Shown piece by piece: positions 1 to 10,076 of a stretch of 39,933 bases of DNA. The stretch lies in contig JAPWHR010000025.1 of assembly GCA_027214345.1 (NCBI GenBank), forward strand, positions 1-39,933, read 5' to 3'. The number at the start of each line of letters is the position of its first letter. The stretch's first letter is position 1. The position numbers and the translations under genes are program-made. The notes under the pieces are model-generated. The model was not told the DNA's origin. It did not search any database and saw only the letters and a program-made list of their open reading frames with translations. The stretch comes from Comamonadaceae bacterium G21597-S1 (lineage in GTDB: Bacteria; Pseudomonadota; Gammaproteobacteria; Burkholderiales; Burkholderiaceae_C).

Positions 1-20
1 AGGCCAGGGGCCGCCGCGCA

Positions 21-114
21 CGGCCGCTCCGAAGCGGCCGGCCCGCCCCCCAGTGGGGGGTTCGGCCGGTTTACACGAAGTGAAACCGGACAGACGGGGG
101 GCGTCTTTCACTTC
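21..114. repeat. Cluster of inverted repeats downstream of the permease
   Basis: Several perfect inverted repeats lie between the left edge and the stop of the first permease. They are CGGCCGCT/AGCGGCCG (21-28 and 33-40), CCCCCC/GGGGGG (46-60), CCGGTTT/AAACCGG (66-72 and 83-89), AGACG/CGTCT (92-106) and GAAGTGAAA/TTTCACTTC (77-85 and 106-114). Some share bases, so they would compete as RNA stem-loops. They follow the minus-strand ABC operon. They could end transcription or tune expression of a next gene outside the window, such as the missing ATPase. No T-tract of a classical terminator is present. Confidence 0.5.
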
Positions 115-778
115 ATTCGCCCCGGCGCATCCTGCGCTCCAGGGCATAGGTGGCCTGCACCAGCGGGTACAGGAAGACGAAGAACAGCAGTGCGATCACG
201 GTATAGGCCTCGATCGGGTTGTAGTTCAGCGAGGCGATCAGCTTGCCTTGCTGCAGCAGCTCGACATAGGCCACGGCCGAGGCCAGCGTCGACATCTTGA
301 AGATCTCGATGGCGCGGTTGGTCAGTGCCGGCAACATGCGCTTGACGGCCTGCGGCAGGATGATGCGGCGCATCGCCTGCGCCTGAGTCATGCCCAGCGC
401 CTGCGCGCCTTCCCACTGGCCGCGCTCGAGCGACTGGATGCCGGCGCGGAAGATCTCGCCGGAAAACGCCGCCGAGTTCAGCGAGATGCCCAGCGAAGCG
501 GCCATCAACGGGCTGATCTCGAACGGCACCAGCATTGGCAATGCGAAGTAGAACCACAGGATCTGCACCAGCACCGGCGTGTTGCGAAAGAACTCGACGA
601 AGGCACTCGCCGGCAGGTAGATCCATTTGCGTTTGGCGTAACGCCCCAGCCCGACCAGCAGGCCGAGCGACAGGCCCAGCACCAGGCAGATGACGAAGAT
701 GCGCAGCGTGCCGGCGGCGCCGGCCAGCAGTGCTTCCGGGTTGGCCCAGACCGCGTCGAAGTTCCAGTTGTGGTTCAT
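113..778 (-). CDS. Polar amino-acid ABC transporter permease (HisM/GlnP type)
   Basis: A 221-residue inner-membrane permease of an amino-acid type ABC importer. Hydrophobic segments cover about residues 20-45, 55-85 and 185-210. The family motif FFRNTPVLVQILW lies at 63-75. The cytoplasmic EAA loop that docks the ATPase lies at 123-143 (EGAQALGM...RRIILPQA). The start at 778 (MNHNWNFD) was chosen because the 28 codons available upstream encode no permease sequence and run into the preceding gene. It follows the paralogous permease by 13 bases and probably pairs with it as a heterodimer. The cognate ATP-binding protein is not seen and may lie beyond the left edge. The substrate is unknown. Confidence 0.9.
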   Translation of the reverse strand: MNHNWNFDAVWANPEALLAGAAGTLRIFVICLVLGLSLGLLVGLGRYAKRKWIYLPASAFVEFFRNTPVLVQILWFYFALPMLVPFEISPLMAASLGISLNSAAFSGEIFRAGIQSLERGQWEGAQALGMTQAQAMRRIILPQAVKRMLPALTNRAIEIFKMSTLASAVAYVELLQQGKLIASLNYNPIEAYTVIALLFFVFLYPLVQATYALERRMRRGE

Positions 779-791
779 TGCCGCTGCTGCC

Positions 792-1469
792 TCAGTGCAC
801 GGTGGTCTCGCCGCTGACGGCCAGGCGCCGCTCGATGCGGTGCACGACCAGGCTGGCGGCATAGATGACGGTGAAATAGATCAGCGCGGTGACGGTGAAC
901 ACCTCCAGCGGACGGAAGGTCTTCTGCGCCACCTCGTTGGCCTGGAACAGCAGGTCGGCATACGACACGGTGGCCACCAGCGTGGTGGTCTTCATCAGCT
1001 CGATCGATCGCTCCATGAAGGCCGGGATCATGCGCTTGACCGCCTGCGGCAGGATCACGCGGCGCATCGCCTGCGCGCCGGTCATTCCCAGCGCACGCGC
1101 CGCCTCGCTCTGCCCGCGGTCGATGGACACGATGCCGGCACGGAACACCTCGGCGAAAAACGCCGCCGACTGGATCGAGAAAGTCAGCGCTGCGGCGATG
1201 AACGGCGTCATCTCGACCTGGATCAGGATCGGCAACGCGAAGAAGAACCAGAACAGCTGCACCAGCGGCGGCGTGGTGCGGAAGAACTCGATCAGGAAAC
1301 CGGCCGGCCACGACAGGGCGCGCAGCGGTGACAGCCGCAGCAGCGCCAGCGCCAGGCCCAGCGGGATGCCGAAGGCCAGCGCGGTGCCGGTGAGCGTGAG
1401 CGTATTGCCCAGGCCCGCGGCCAGGATGTCGGCGTTGGCCAGGACGGGGGTGAAGTCCCACTGGTACAT
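792..1469 (-). CDS. Polar amino-acid ABC transporter permease (HisM/GlnP type)
   Basis: A 225-residue membrane permease paralogous to the next gene in the operon. It has the conserved FFRTTPPLVQLFWFFFALP segment (62-80) and an EAA loop at 122-142 (SEAARALGM...MRRVILPQA). Both are hallmarks of HisM/GlnP-type permeases of polar amino-acid importers. It sits 136 bases downstream of the binding protein and 13 bases before the second permease, so the two probably form the membrane heterodimer. Length is normal for the family. Substrate cannot be read from the sequence. Confidence 0.9.
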   Translation of the reverse strand: MYQWDFTPVLANADILAAGLGNTLTLTGTALAFGIPLGLALALLRLSPLRALSWPAGFLIEFFRTTPPLVQLFWFFFALPILIQVEMTPFIAAALTFSIQSAAFFAEVFRAGIVSIDRGQSEAARALGMTGAQAMRRVILPQAVKRMIPAFMERSIELMKTTTLVATVSYADLLFQANEVAQKTFRPLEVFTVTALIYFTVIYAASLVVHRIERRLAVSGETTVH

Positions 1470-1574
1470 GGTCGGCGGGTGTGTGCGTGTCAGGTCATGG
1501 GCAGGGCCTTGCGCCCGGGCTGGCGCGCCACGCCGCCGGCTTGCCGGGGGCGCAGGGTGCGGGCCGCGGGGCAG

Positions 1575-1595
1575 GGCAGGTCGTGCTGGCCTGCC
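1575..1595 (-). other. Intergenic stem-loop between binding protein and permease genes
   Basis: GGCAGG (1575-1580) and CCTGCC (1590-1595) form a 6-bp stem with a 9-base loop in the 136-base gap between the binding-protein gene and the first permease. Hairpins here are common in ABC operons and can protect the upstream mRNA so that more binding protein than permease is made. That role is inferred. Confidence 0.35.
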
Positions 1596-1605
1596 GAAGC
1601 CAGGG

Positions 1606-2442
1606 TCAGAGCATTTCCTTCATCACTGGCGGCGAGGCCTTCGGGTCCAGGCCGAAGCCGGTCAGGAATTCCTCGTACCACTTCTGGGTCTGGCCGCCCT
1701 TGTAGTACTCGGCCAGCTGCTTGTCCACGAAGGCGAGGAAGGCCTTGTCTTCCTTGCGCACGGCGGCGCTGGAGGCCTGCGACTTGGCCGGCGTGGGCAC
1801 GACGATCTTGCCGCTGCCCAGCTTTTGGCGCGCGGCCAGCAGCGGCGGGTGGAACAGGCAGACGGCGTCGGCACGGCCGGCCTGGAACGCGGCGATGGCC
1901 TCCCCATTGCCCGGGAAACGCTGGATGGTCGCGTTCGGCGTGTTCTCGGACAGGAACTTGTCCATGCTGCTGGCCTGCGGCACGGCGATGCGCACGCCAG
2001 CCTTGTTCAGGTCGGCCCAGGCCTTGACCGGCAAGTCGTCGCGTGCGAGCACGGCCAGCGAGTAATACAAGAGCGGGGTCTCGGGGAAGTCGACCGCCTG
2101 GGCGCGTTCGGGCGTGGCGTCCATCATGTACATGATGTCGATCTTGTTGCCCTGCAGCGCGGCGATGGCCGTGCCCCAGGTCACCTCGACCGGCTCGAAC
2201 TTCACGCCCAGCGCGGCGGCCATGCTTTTGCCCATGGATACGCCGACGCCGCTCGCCCACTCGCCGGTCTTCGGGTCCTTGGAATACCACGGCGGGGCCT
2301 GGGTCACGCCCACGCGCAGGCTGCCGCGTTGCTTGGCCTGGTCCAGCGTGCCGCCGGCCTGTGCGAAAACCAGGCCGGGCAGAGCAGAAGCCAGCGCGGT
2401 GGCTGCGATGCCGGTGAGGGCGGTGCGTCGTTGGAAGGTCAT
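1606..2442 (-). CDS. ABC transporter substrate-binding protein, polar amino-acid family
   Basis: A 278-residue periplasmic solute-binding protein (SBP family 3). A signal peptide covers about residues 1-27, with likely cleavage after LVFA. The mature protein opens with the family pattern LDQAKQRGSLRVGVTQAPPW. The lobes that follow include GTAIAALQGNKIDIMYMM and GEAIAAFQAGRADAVCLF, the typical counting-domain segments. The ATG overlaps the gntR stop by 4 bases (ATGA), so translation of the two is probably coupled. Ligand unknown; an amino acid or small polar amine or acid is expected from the family and the two HisM-type permeases downstream. Confidence 0.9.
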   Translation of the reverse strand: MTFQRRTALTGIAATALASALPGLVFAQAGGTLDQAKQRGSLRVGVTQAPPWYSKDPKTGEWASGVGVSMGKSMAAALGVKFEPVEVTWGTAIAALQGNKIDIMYMMDATPERAQAVDFPETPLLYYSLAVLARDDLPVKAWADLNKAGVRIAVPQASSMDKFLSENTPNATIQRFPGNGEAIAAFQAGRADAVCLFHPPLLAARQKLGSGKIVVPTPAKSQASSAAVRKEDKAFLAFVDKQLAEYYKGGQTQKWYEEFLTGFGLDPKASPPVMKEML

Positions 2443-3194
2443 GTCAAAGCTCCTGAGGTGGGTGGGGAAGAAAGGTCGAACGGGTGGGCCAGGCGCATGA
2501 AGGACTCGGTGCGTTCTGCGCCGCGTCCCATGTGGCTGGTGATCTCGTCCATCATCAGTGCGAGGTCGTCGCCGAGCGCGGCCTGCACATAGCTGTCGTG
2601 GCTGTCGCGGCGCGGGCCGCGCGTGGCATGGGCGCGGTGGTGGGCGGCCCAGTACAGCTGCAACCGGCCGCGCAGGCTGTACCAGGTCCGCTGCAGCAGC
2701 TTGTGCCCGCTGGCCTCGTAGACCAGGCCGTGCAGGTCGAGCTCGGCCAGGATGCTGGCGGCGTCGTCGCCGGCGTCGATGGCCTGGGTCAGCACCGCGT
2801 TGCGGCGCTGCAGCTCGTGCGCGAATGTCGCGTCGCGCCGCGGCCAGGCCTGCTCGAACGCGAAACGCTCGAGCGTGATGCGCATGGAGTAGATCTCCTG
2901 GATGTCCTGCACCGTCAGCGTGATCACGTGGGTGCCGGTATAGGGCACGGTGACCAGCAGGCCTTCCTCGATGAGTTCGCGCAACGCCTCGCGCAGCGGC
3001 CCGCGGCTGACGTTGAACTGGGCCGCCAGGGTGGTCTCCACCAACTGCGCACCCGGCGCGATCTCGCCGCCGAGGATGGCCGTGCGCAGGCGCTCGGCGA
3101 TGTGCTGGCGGAAGGTGCTCTTGCGCAGGCGGTCGACCCGGAACCCGCTGGCGGCGGCGGTCGGGGTCGAGGTGCTGATGGGTGCGGCGCTCAT
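2439..3194 (-). CDS. GntR family transcriptional regulator, FCD subfamily
   Basis: A 251-residue regulator. The N-terminal winged helix-turn-helix covers about residues 25-92 (RQHIAERLRTAILGGEI, then SRGPLREALRELIEEGLL, then the VTVPYTGTHV wing). An all-helical FCD ligand-binding domain follows from about 98 to 240, with the usual Asp/His metal-type residues around AELDLHGLVYEASGHK. The frame is open far upstream, but MSAAPIS at 3194 is the sensible start: the upstream frame has no family similarity and crosses the promoter. It is first in the ABC operon and overlaps the binding-protein gene by 4 bases. Together with the palindrome over its promoter this suggests autoregulation and control of the importer, probably relieved by the transported compound. 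Confidence 0.92.
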   Translation of the reverse strand: MSAAPISTSTPTAAASGFRVDRLRKSTFRQHIAERLRTAILGGEIAPGAQLVETTLAAQFNVSRGPLREALRELIEEGLLVTVPYTGTHVITLTVQDIQEIYSMRITLERFAFEQAWPRRDATFAHELQRRNAVLTQAIDAGDDAASILAELDLHGLVYEASGHKLLQRTWYSLRGRLQLYWAAHHRAHATRGPRRDSHDSYVQAALGDDLALMMDEITSHMGRGAERTESFMRLAHPFDLSSPPTSGALT

Positions 3195-3209
3195 TTTGGT
3201 CGATGATCG

Positions 3210-3221
3210 ATTGTTGACAAT
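3210..3221. promoter_or_regulatory. Palindromic operator for the FCD-GntR regulator
   Basis: ATTGTTGACAAT is a 12-base inverted repeat (ATTGT/ACAAT) lying 16 bases upstream of gntR and overlapping its -10 element. Sites of the form TTGTnnACAA are typical of FCD-family GntR regulators. Placement over the core promoter fits repression. Binding by the adjacent regulator is inferred. Confidence 0.6.
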
Positions 3222-3247
3222 GTAAAAGCGCGCTTTGGATCCGTCAA
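3219..3247 (-). promoter_or_regulatory. Sigma-70 type promoter of the gntR-ABC operon
   Basis: On the minus strand TTGACG (3247-3242) is followed after exactly 17 bases by TACATT (3224-3219), placing transcription start near 3212. The -35 matches consensus at five of six positions and the -10 at four of six. Confidence 0.6.
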
Positions 3248-3313
3248 GCCTTTTTTGGAGAAGGACCGTTTGCCTGTTCGCGACGGCGGCCCGCCCGCGC
3301 GGGACCTCGTGCG

Positions 3314-3532
3314 TCAGATCATGCTCGCCGCGATGTTGACCGTGAACGCCAGGATGGCGGTGTTGAACACGAACGACAGCACCGAATGCACCAGTACCAG
3401 GCGGCGCATCGCCGGGGTGTCGACCGCGACGTCGGCGGTCTGGCTGGCCACGGCGATCGTGACCAGCAGCCCGAGCGCGATCGTGGCCATCAGGCGCGGG
3501 CGCACGCGGAAGTGGTGCAGCGGATGTTTCAT
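3314..3532 (-). pseudogene. Internally deleted DUF1345 membrane protein remnant
   Basis: An intact 72-codon frame whose first half ([20 protein letters not shown]) resembles the start of DUF1345 membrane proteins. Its last part ([20 protein letters not shown]) resembles their C-terminus. From memory of the family, full-length members exceed 200 residues, so the central helices appear to be missing by an in-frame deletion. Two hydrophobic segments remain, at about residues 14-30 and 48-70. It may be a silent relic or a small two-helix protein. It is divergent from the DedA-like gene. Confidence 0.55.
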
Positions 3533-3579
3533 GGGCTCCGCATTGCCTGGGCCGGCACGGGCGTGCCAACGGCGCTGCA

Positions 3580-3585
3580 TAGAAT
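3580..3585 (+). promoter_or_regulatory. Probable -10 element placing a near-leaderless start on the DedA-like gene
   Basis: TAGAAT ends 7 bases before the ATG at 3593. If used, transcription would begin at or next to the start codon. No Shine-Dalgarno sequence precedes the ATG, which fits a leaderless mRNA. No good -35 is visible, so this stays tentative. Confidence 0.35.
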
Positions 3586-3592
3586 TCGGGCA

Positions 3593-4162
3593 ATGGACAT
3601 CGGCAGCCTGTTGCAGGAACACATCTATCCGGCGATCGTACTGGGTAGCCTGCTGGAGGGCGAGACCACGGTCGTGCTGGCGGGTTACGCGGCGCACCAG
3701 GGATACGCACCGCTGTGGGCCGTGATGGCGCTGACCGCCGGCATCAATTTCCTGCTCGACCTGGCCTGGTTCTGGCTCGGGCGCTGGCGTGGTCCGCAGC
3801 TGATGGCGCGGTTTCCGGCGTTGCGACGCGGCGTCGAGAAGCTGACGCCCCGGCTGCACCAGCACCGGCGCAAGGCCATCTTCATGGTGCGCTTCCTGTA
3901 CGGCCTGCGTACCGCCGGGCCGATCGCGCTGGGCATGGCCCGCGTGCCGGTGCGCGAATTCATGTTGTTCAATGCGCTCGGTGCCGTCGTCTGGGCGGTG
4001 TTGTTCGCCGCCCTGGGTTATGCCTTCGGCCGCGTGATCGCGGAGTTTCTCGGCCATCTGGCGCATGACGAACACCTGGCCGCGGCGGCGATCGTCGTGG
4101 CCGGCCTGTGTGCGCTGTTGTGGCGCTATCTCCGCAACCGGGCACGCGCACGGACACGCTGA
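3593..4162 (+). CDS. DedA/SNARE-associated family membrane protein
   Basis: A 189-residue inner-membrane protein of the DedA (VTT/SNARE-associated) superfamily. The family's Glu-containing re-entrant segment appears near the N-terminus ([20 protein letters not shown]). The Arg-rich segment [20 protein letters not shown] and the following helix [21 protein letters not shown] are also typical. DedA proteins support envelope and membrane-potential homeostasis and some flip lipids. Start at 3593 because the family similarity begins there and a -10 lies immediately upstream. It converges on the Nramp-like gene with a 16-base gap. Confidence 0.85.
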   Translation: MDIGSLLQEHIYPAIVLGSLLEGETTVVLAGYAAHQGYAPLWAVMALTAGINFLLDLAWFWLGRWRGPQLMARFPALRRGVEKLTPRLHQHRRKAIFMVRFLYGLRTAGPIALGMARVPVREFMLFNALGAVVWAVLFAALGYAFGRVIAEFLGHLAHDEHLAAAAIVVAGLCALLWRYLRNRARARTR

Positions 4163-4178
4163 TCGAGCCTGGGGCGGG

Positions 4179-5444
4179 TCACGGCGTGACCAGCATGGCG
4201 ACCACCGTGGCCGCCATGACGGCGGTGGCCAGCCAGCCCAGCACGCGCAGACGCGGGCCGATGACGTTGACGCCCATGACCTGCGGACGCGAGGCGATCA
4301 GCATCATCACGACCATGATGGGCACCGCGATCACGCCATTGAGCACGGCCGACCAGAACAGCTCCTTGACCGGGTCCATCGGCGTGAAACACAGGATCAC
4401 GCCGCCCACGGTGGCCGCCGCGATCACCCCGTAGAAACCGCGGCCTTCGCCCTTGTCCAGCCGCGCGCTCAGGCTGCCGCGCCAGCCGGCGGCCTCGGCG
4501 ACCGCGTATCCCGCCGAGCCCGCGAGCACCGGCACCGCCAGCAATCCGGTGCCGATGATGCCCAGGCCGAACAGCAGGAAGGTGAATTCGCCGGCCAGCG
4601 GCCGCAACGCCTCGGCGGCCTGGGCCGAGCTCCGGATGTCGGTGATGCCGGCCAGGTGCAGCGTCGCGCCGGTGCTCAGGATGATGAAGAACGCGACCAG
4701 GTTGGAGAACGTCATGCCCACCAGCGTGTCGGCCTTGATGCGCCGCAGATGGTGGTGTACCGCGCGCGGCGTGTGCACCGGCGCGTCGCCGATGTCCTCC
4801 ATCTCCTGCGCCGCCTGCCAGAAGAACAGGTAGGGGCTGATGGTGGTGCCGAACACCGCCACCACCATCAGCAAGGCGTCGCGTGTCTGCACCCCATCGG
4901 GAAACCGGGGTCGCAGCACCTGGGCCAGCACCTGCCCCCAGTCGAGCGGGAGCATGAAAGCCACCGCGACGTAGGCCAGCAGCGCCAGCGTCAGCCACTT
5001 GAGCCAGCCGACATAGGTCTTGTACGGCAGGAACACCTGCAGCACCAGGCACAGCAGTCCGAATGTGACCGCGTAGACGTGGGCCGAACCGCCGGCGAGC
5101 AGGCGCAGCGCCTCGGCCATGGCGGCGATGTCGGCCGACAGGTTCAGCGTGTTCGCCAGCACCAGCATGCCGACCACCAACAGCAGCACCGGGCGCGGGA
5201 AGCTGCGGGCGATGTTGGCGGCCAGGCCGCGGCGCGTCACGTAGCCGATACGCGCGCTGACGATCTGGATCGCCGCCATCAGCGGCAGCGTGAACACCAC
5301 CGTCCAGAGCATCGCGAAGCCGAACTGGGCGCCGGCCTGCGAGTAGGTCGCGATGCCGCTCGGGTCGTCGTCGGCCGCGCCGGTGATCAGGCCGGGCCCG
5401 AGCTGGCGCATGGTCCGGCGCAGGCGCAGGCTGGGCAGATGCAT
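4179..5444 (-). CDS. Nramp-related metal ion transporter
   Basis: A 421-residue polytopic membrane protein related to SLC11/Nramp Mn/Fe transporters. TM1 carries [15 protein letters not shown] (residues 24-38), where classical Nramps have DPGN. TM6 carries [12 protein letters not shown] (199-210), where classical members have MPH. The metal-ligating Asn and Met are thus Gly30 and Ser203. Such substitutions mark Nramp-related carriers that do not use the canonical transition-metal site; some are magnesium transporters. Start at 5444 ([10 protein letters not shown]) gives a normal N-terminus. It is 72 bases downstream of a small membrane protein on the same strand. Substrate not assigned. Confidence 0.85.
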   Translation of the reverse strand: MHLPSLRLRRTMRQLGPGLITGAADDDPSGIATYSQAGAQFGFAMLWTVVFTLPLMAAIQIVSARIGYVTRRGLAANIARSFPRPVLLLVVGMLVLANTLNLSADIAAMAEALRLLAGGSAHVYAVTFGLLCLVLQVFLPYKTYVGWLKWLTLALLAYVAVAFMLPLDWGQVLAQVLRPRFPDGVQTRDALLMVVAVFGTTISPYLFFWQAAQEMEDIGDAPVHTPRAVHHHLRRIKADTLVGMTFSNLVAFFIILSTGATLHLAGITDIRSSAQAAEALRPLAGEFTFLLFGLGIIGTGLLAVPVLAGSAGYAVAEAAGWRGSLSARLDKGEGRGFYGVIAAATVGGVILCFTPMDPVKELFWSAVLNGVIAVPIMVVMMLIASRPQVMGVNVIGPRLRVLGWLATAVMAATVVAMLVTP

Positions 5445-5516
5445 GGGGTGTCGTGATCCGCAACCGCCCGCGCGCCGCAGGCCTGACGGGCGCGGGCGGG
5501 ATCGGATCGCGAATGG

Positions 5517-5984
5517 TCAGCCTGGCGGATCGAAGTCGGGGTCGGCGAGCGTGGCGGCCTGCACCCGTCGCTTTCGCTGGTGCTGCACGAGCAGGGCCAC
5601 CAGCACCGCGGCGGCCGCCGAACTGGCCATCAGCGGGGAAGCGGCCACGACGCTGGCCAGCCCGTCGACGGCGTCGGTGCTGGCCTGCTGTACCCGCTCG
5701 ACCAGGGCCACGATGTCCGAGGGCTGGACCCGGTTCGCGTCTTCGAGTGTCACGTGCGGATCGGGCCAGCCGCTGCGAAACCGGATTTTCGCGAAGATGC
5801 CGTCGGCAATCGCCACCAGCGCCAGCACGCCCAGCGGGCGCAGCAGGAATTCGAGCAGGCGGCTGCGCTCCTGGGGCGGCGCCGCCGCATAGACCTCGCC
5901 GACGAGCTGGCCGACCGACAGTTCCACCGTGTTGACTCCTGCGAGGTCGCGTGAAGGCCTGGCCGGCGTGTTCGAAGATTCCAT
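5517..5984 (-). CDS. Small membrane protein of unknown function
   Basis: A 155-residue protein not assigned to a family. A hydrophobic helix lies at about residues 53-72 (RPLGVLALVAIADGIFAKI) and a second at about 117-138 (SPLMASSAAAAVLVALL). A basic cytoplasmic-looking tail follows (QHQRKRRVQ). Start at 5984 (MESSNTPAR) is preferred to the in-frame ATG at 6011 because an AGGGGA element lies about 7 bases upstream of it. It precedes the Nramp-related gene on the same strand with a 72-base gap and may be co-transcribed with it. No catalytic motif seen. Confidence 0.6.
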   Translation of the reverse strand: MESSNTPARPSRDLAGVNTVELSVGQLVGEVYAAAPPQERSRLLEFLLRPLGVLALVAIADGIFAKIRFRSGWPDPHVTLEDANRVQPSDIVALVERVQQASTDAVDGLASVVAASPLMASSAAAAVLVALLVQHQRKRRVQAATLADPDFDPPG

Positions 5985-6343
5985 GGCATGTCCCCTGCAG
6001 TCGGTGGCCATGTGCGGAGCGATTCGCCCCGCGACACCACGGCACCGGCTGAAGAGGCCATTGTGGAAACCGATTCTTAGGCGGACCTTATCGGGCGGTC
6101 GCTGTCGCGGTCGTCGACGTGCTTCTCAGGGGCGTCGTTTCATGGGCGCGCAGGCCGGATGCCCGGATCGAACGGTTGCGGACGCGACAGCCCGCTTCGG
6201 CGTGGCGTCCTGCGGCAGGTGTGCCGACTTTGATTAGACTCGGGCCGTCGAGGCGGGCGCACCGCCTTGCGTTTCCGCCGGCAGCGCCTGCGCTTGCCAT
6301 ACGTTGTCCATTGAATCGCTCCCTGCCGGGCCTATTACCGACG
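5985..6343. other. Divergent intergenic region of 359 bases
   Basis: It separates the minus-strand small membrane protein from the plus-strand PDZ protein. A possible plus-strand -10 is TAGACT at 6235-6240, without a convincing -35. A possible minus-strand -10-like CCTAAGAAT lies at 6081-6073. No convincing coding sequence, repeat or terminator was found. Confidence 0.4.
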
Positions 6344-8485
6344 ATGGTGAAACCGCAACGACTCGCAGTCCTGTTCCTGCCGCTTCTGATCCTTCTTCAT
6401 CTGTTTCCCGCGCACGCGCAGCTGCCGATATCCGCTCGGCTGGACCTGCTGGAGCTGCACATGTCCGAGGCGGTGAAGGCCGAGCGTTATCCGGAGTTCC
6501 TGCGGCTGCTGGCCGACTTCCAGTCCCAGGGCGGGCGCGTGGGGCCCGAGTTGTCCTACTACGAGGCCGTGGCTCGGGAAAAGGCCGGGCAGGCGGTGCC
6601 GGCGAGCGAGGCGGTCGGCCGCTTCATTGCGCAGGCCGGTCGCGAACATCCGCTGTATGCGCAGGCCTTGTTGCTGTATGGCCGGGTCGAGCCGGCGGTG
6701 CGCCGCATCCAGGAGGCGCGTCAGGGCCTGGAACCCTTGCTGCAGGCGCTGGAACGCGGCCATGCGCGGGTGCGGTTGCAGCTGCCGGCCCTGTCCGGCC
6801 CGCCCGAGGCCGGGTTGGCCGGTGTCTACGACGCGGGCCTTTCGGTGCGCGGCACCCGGGCCGCCGGCGACGGGGGCTGGATGAGTTTCGGCGCCGGGTC
6901 CGGAGCCGGCGCGGAGCAGCCGCCGTTGCCGGCCTGGTGGCGCTACGGCCTCGATGGCCGCTTGATCGCGTCGCAGGCCTTCGATGTCGAACACAGCCCG
7001 ATGGGGCAACTGATGCCGGGTTCGCCCACGTCGCGCAACACGCTGGGCATCGGCGTGCAGCCGGTCACCGGGCCGGGCGTGGTGGTGGCGCTGGGTCCGG
7101 GCAGCGACGCGGCAGCCGCCGGGCTGCGTGTCGGTGATCGCATCACGCATGTCGACGGGCGCGCGCTGCGCGCCGAGGACAGCCTGTTCCAGAAACGCGA
7201 CCCGTTCTTCGACGTGTTGCGCGCGGTGCAGGGTGACGTGCGCCTGGGCGTGCAGCGCCCCGGCAGCGCCGAGCCGATCGAGATCCGCGTGCCCGCGATC
7301 CCGGACTCCGCTCCCGAGGTGCCGGGCCTGCGCTTCGGCTCGTCCCTGCTGACACATGCGCGCTGGCTGACCGGCGCCGCCAAGGCGGCCACACCGACCG
7401 GCGAAGCCGTGGCATGGATCGACGACGGCACGGCGGGCGCACGCGTGTGCGCCAACCTGCGGTTCCAGAACGGCGGCCACGGGACCGGGTTCTGGGGCTA
7501 CCTGGCGCCCGACGGCAGTCCCTTGCCGCAGAACCTGTGGATCTTGCCGCTCGACCACCCGGCGGCGATGGACGGGCGTCGCAGCTATGTTCCGTGGCGG
7601 GACAGCACGATCCATGACTGCGTGCGCCTGCCCGATGGTGCGATGCTGGTCGCCAGCGCCGCCACGCGCCGCGGGAACAACGGCGTGGCGGTGTCGGGTG
7701 ATTCCGCCAACCGCGCGTTCCGGGTGCTGGATGCCGAGGGGCACACGCGTGCCAGTGTGTTGGTGCGGGCATCGTCGGCGCTCGAGCGCGCCAACGCCAT
7801 GGGCCAGCGCCTGCGCTTCGCACCGCTGGCCGATGGCGACGGCTGGCGCTGGGCCTGGGGCGATTGGGAGATCGACACCCGTTCGCGGGGACTGGAGGTG
7901 CGGCCGACATCGGCAGCCGCAACGCCGCTCCAGCTGCTTGCCGCCACCGGCGACGCGCCCTGGCACCAGCTCGTGGTGGCGGGACGGGCCGTGCCCGTGG
8001 TGGGCCGGGCCAGCGCCAGAGACCTGCAATTGCACGAGACGGCCGAACTTGCGGACGGCAGCCTGCTGGCGCTGTTGACGATGCGGGTGACGCCCGCCTT
8101 GCACCCGGTGGTGTTGCCCGACGGTGCGCCGCTCGGAGCCGAGCTGCTGCGTCCGGATGCGCCCATTGCCATGGTGGTGGCGGTGGACCCGTCGTCCGCA
8201 GCCATGACCTGGGCTGCCTTCCCGCGCCACGGCCAGGCGGTGGCCGCGCGGGAACTGGCGCGCGCCGTCGAGGCGCGAGCGCGCACGGCCGGCACCGTCG
8301 CCAAGTCCGCCGGCGCCGTGCTGGCGGAGCTTGGCGAGCGGGGCTTGCTCTGGAACACGATGACGCGACTCGGCGACGGCAGCGTGTTGCTGCAGACCGG
8401 CCTGGACCAGCGCGTGTTTGTGCGCCCCATGGCCGGGGCCGGGCAGGCCTCAGAGCCAGCGGCGGATTCCGCGCGCGCGCCGTAA
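6344..8485 (+). CDS. Secreted PDZ-domain protein
   Basis: A 713-residue exported protein. A signal peptide covers residues 1-25 (hydrophobic LAVLFLPLLILLHLF, cleavage after AHA). A helical region follows (about 30-145). A PDZ-like domain spans about residues 231-318, with the carboxylate-binding type loop NTLGIGVQP and GLRVGDRITHVDGRAL. The remaining roughly 390 residues look beta-rich and contain no recognised enzyme motif. Start at 6344 because the signal peptide begins there; upstream codons are not signal-like. The next gene starts 19 bases after the stop, suggesting a two-gene envelope unit. Function unknown; PDZ domains usually bind peptide termini in the periplasm. Confidence 0.75.
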   Translation: MVKPQRLAVLFLPLLILLHLFPAHAQLPISARLDLLELHMSEAVKAERYPEFLRLLADFQSQGGRVGPELSYYEAVAREKAGQAVPASEAVGRFIAQAGREHPLYAQALLLYGRVEPAVRRIQEARQGLEPLLQALERGHARVRLQLPALSGPPEAGLAGVYDAGLSVRGTRAAGDGGWMSFGAGSGAGAEQPPLPAWWRYGLDGRLIASQAFDVEHSPMGQLMPGSPTSRNTLGIGVQPVTGPGVVVALGPGSDAAAAGLRVGDRITHVDGRALRAEDSLFQKRDPFFDVLRAVQGDVRLGVQRPGSAEPIEIRVPAIPDSAPEVPGLRFGSSLLTHARWLTGAAKAATPTGEAVAWIDDGTAGARVCANLRFQNGGHGTGFWGYLAPDGSPLPQNLWILPLDHPAAMDGRRSYVPWRDSTIHDCVRLPDGAMLVASAATRRGNNGVAVSGDSANRAFRVLDAEGHTRASVLVRASSALERANAMGQRLRFAPLADGDGWRWAWGDWEIDTRSRGLEVRPTSAAATPLQLLAATGDAPWHQLVVAGRAVPVVGRASARDLQLHETAELADGSLLALLTMRVTPALHPVVLPDGAPLGAELLRPDAPIAMVVAVDPSSAAMTWAAFPRHGQAVAARELARAVEARARTAGTVAKSAGAVLAELGERGLLWNTMTRLGDGSVLLQTGLDQRVFVRPMAGAGQASEPAADSARAP

Positions 8486-8504
8486 AGATGGAAAGGGACA
8501 GTTG

Positions 8505-10076
<1,572 letters not shown>

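Noticed and set aside
889-2592. A long plus-strand open frame (567 codons) across the minus-strand ABC operon
   Set aside because: It lies antisense to three well-supported transport genes. Its composition is low-complexity Arg/Gly/Ala as expected for the shadow frame of GC-rich coding DNA.
3593-4162. Assigning the DedA-like gene to a specific E. coli orthologue (yqjA, yghB, dedA)
   Set aside because: The protein is short and only general family motifs are visible.
6073-6130. A sixth copy of the stress-island promoter upstream of the small membrane protein
   Set aside because: A CCTAAGAA element and a weak CCTGAGA lie 48 bases apart, but the middle GCCGAT is absent and the first element mismatches, so it may be chance.
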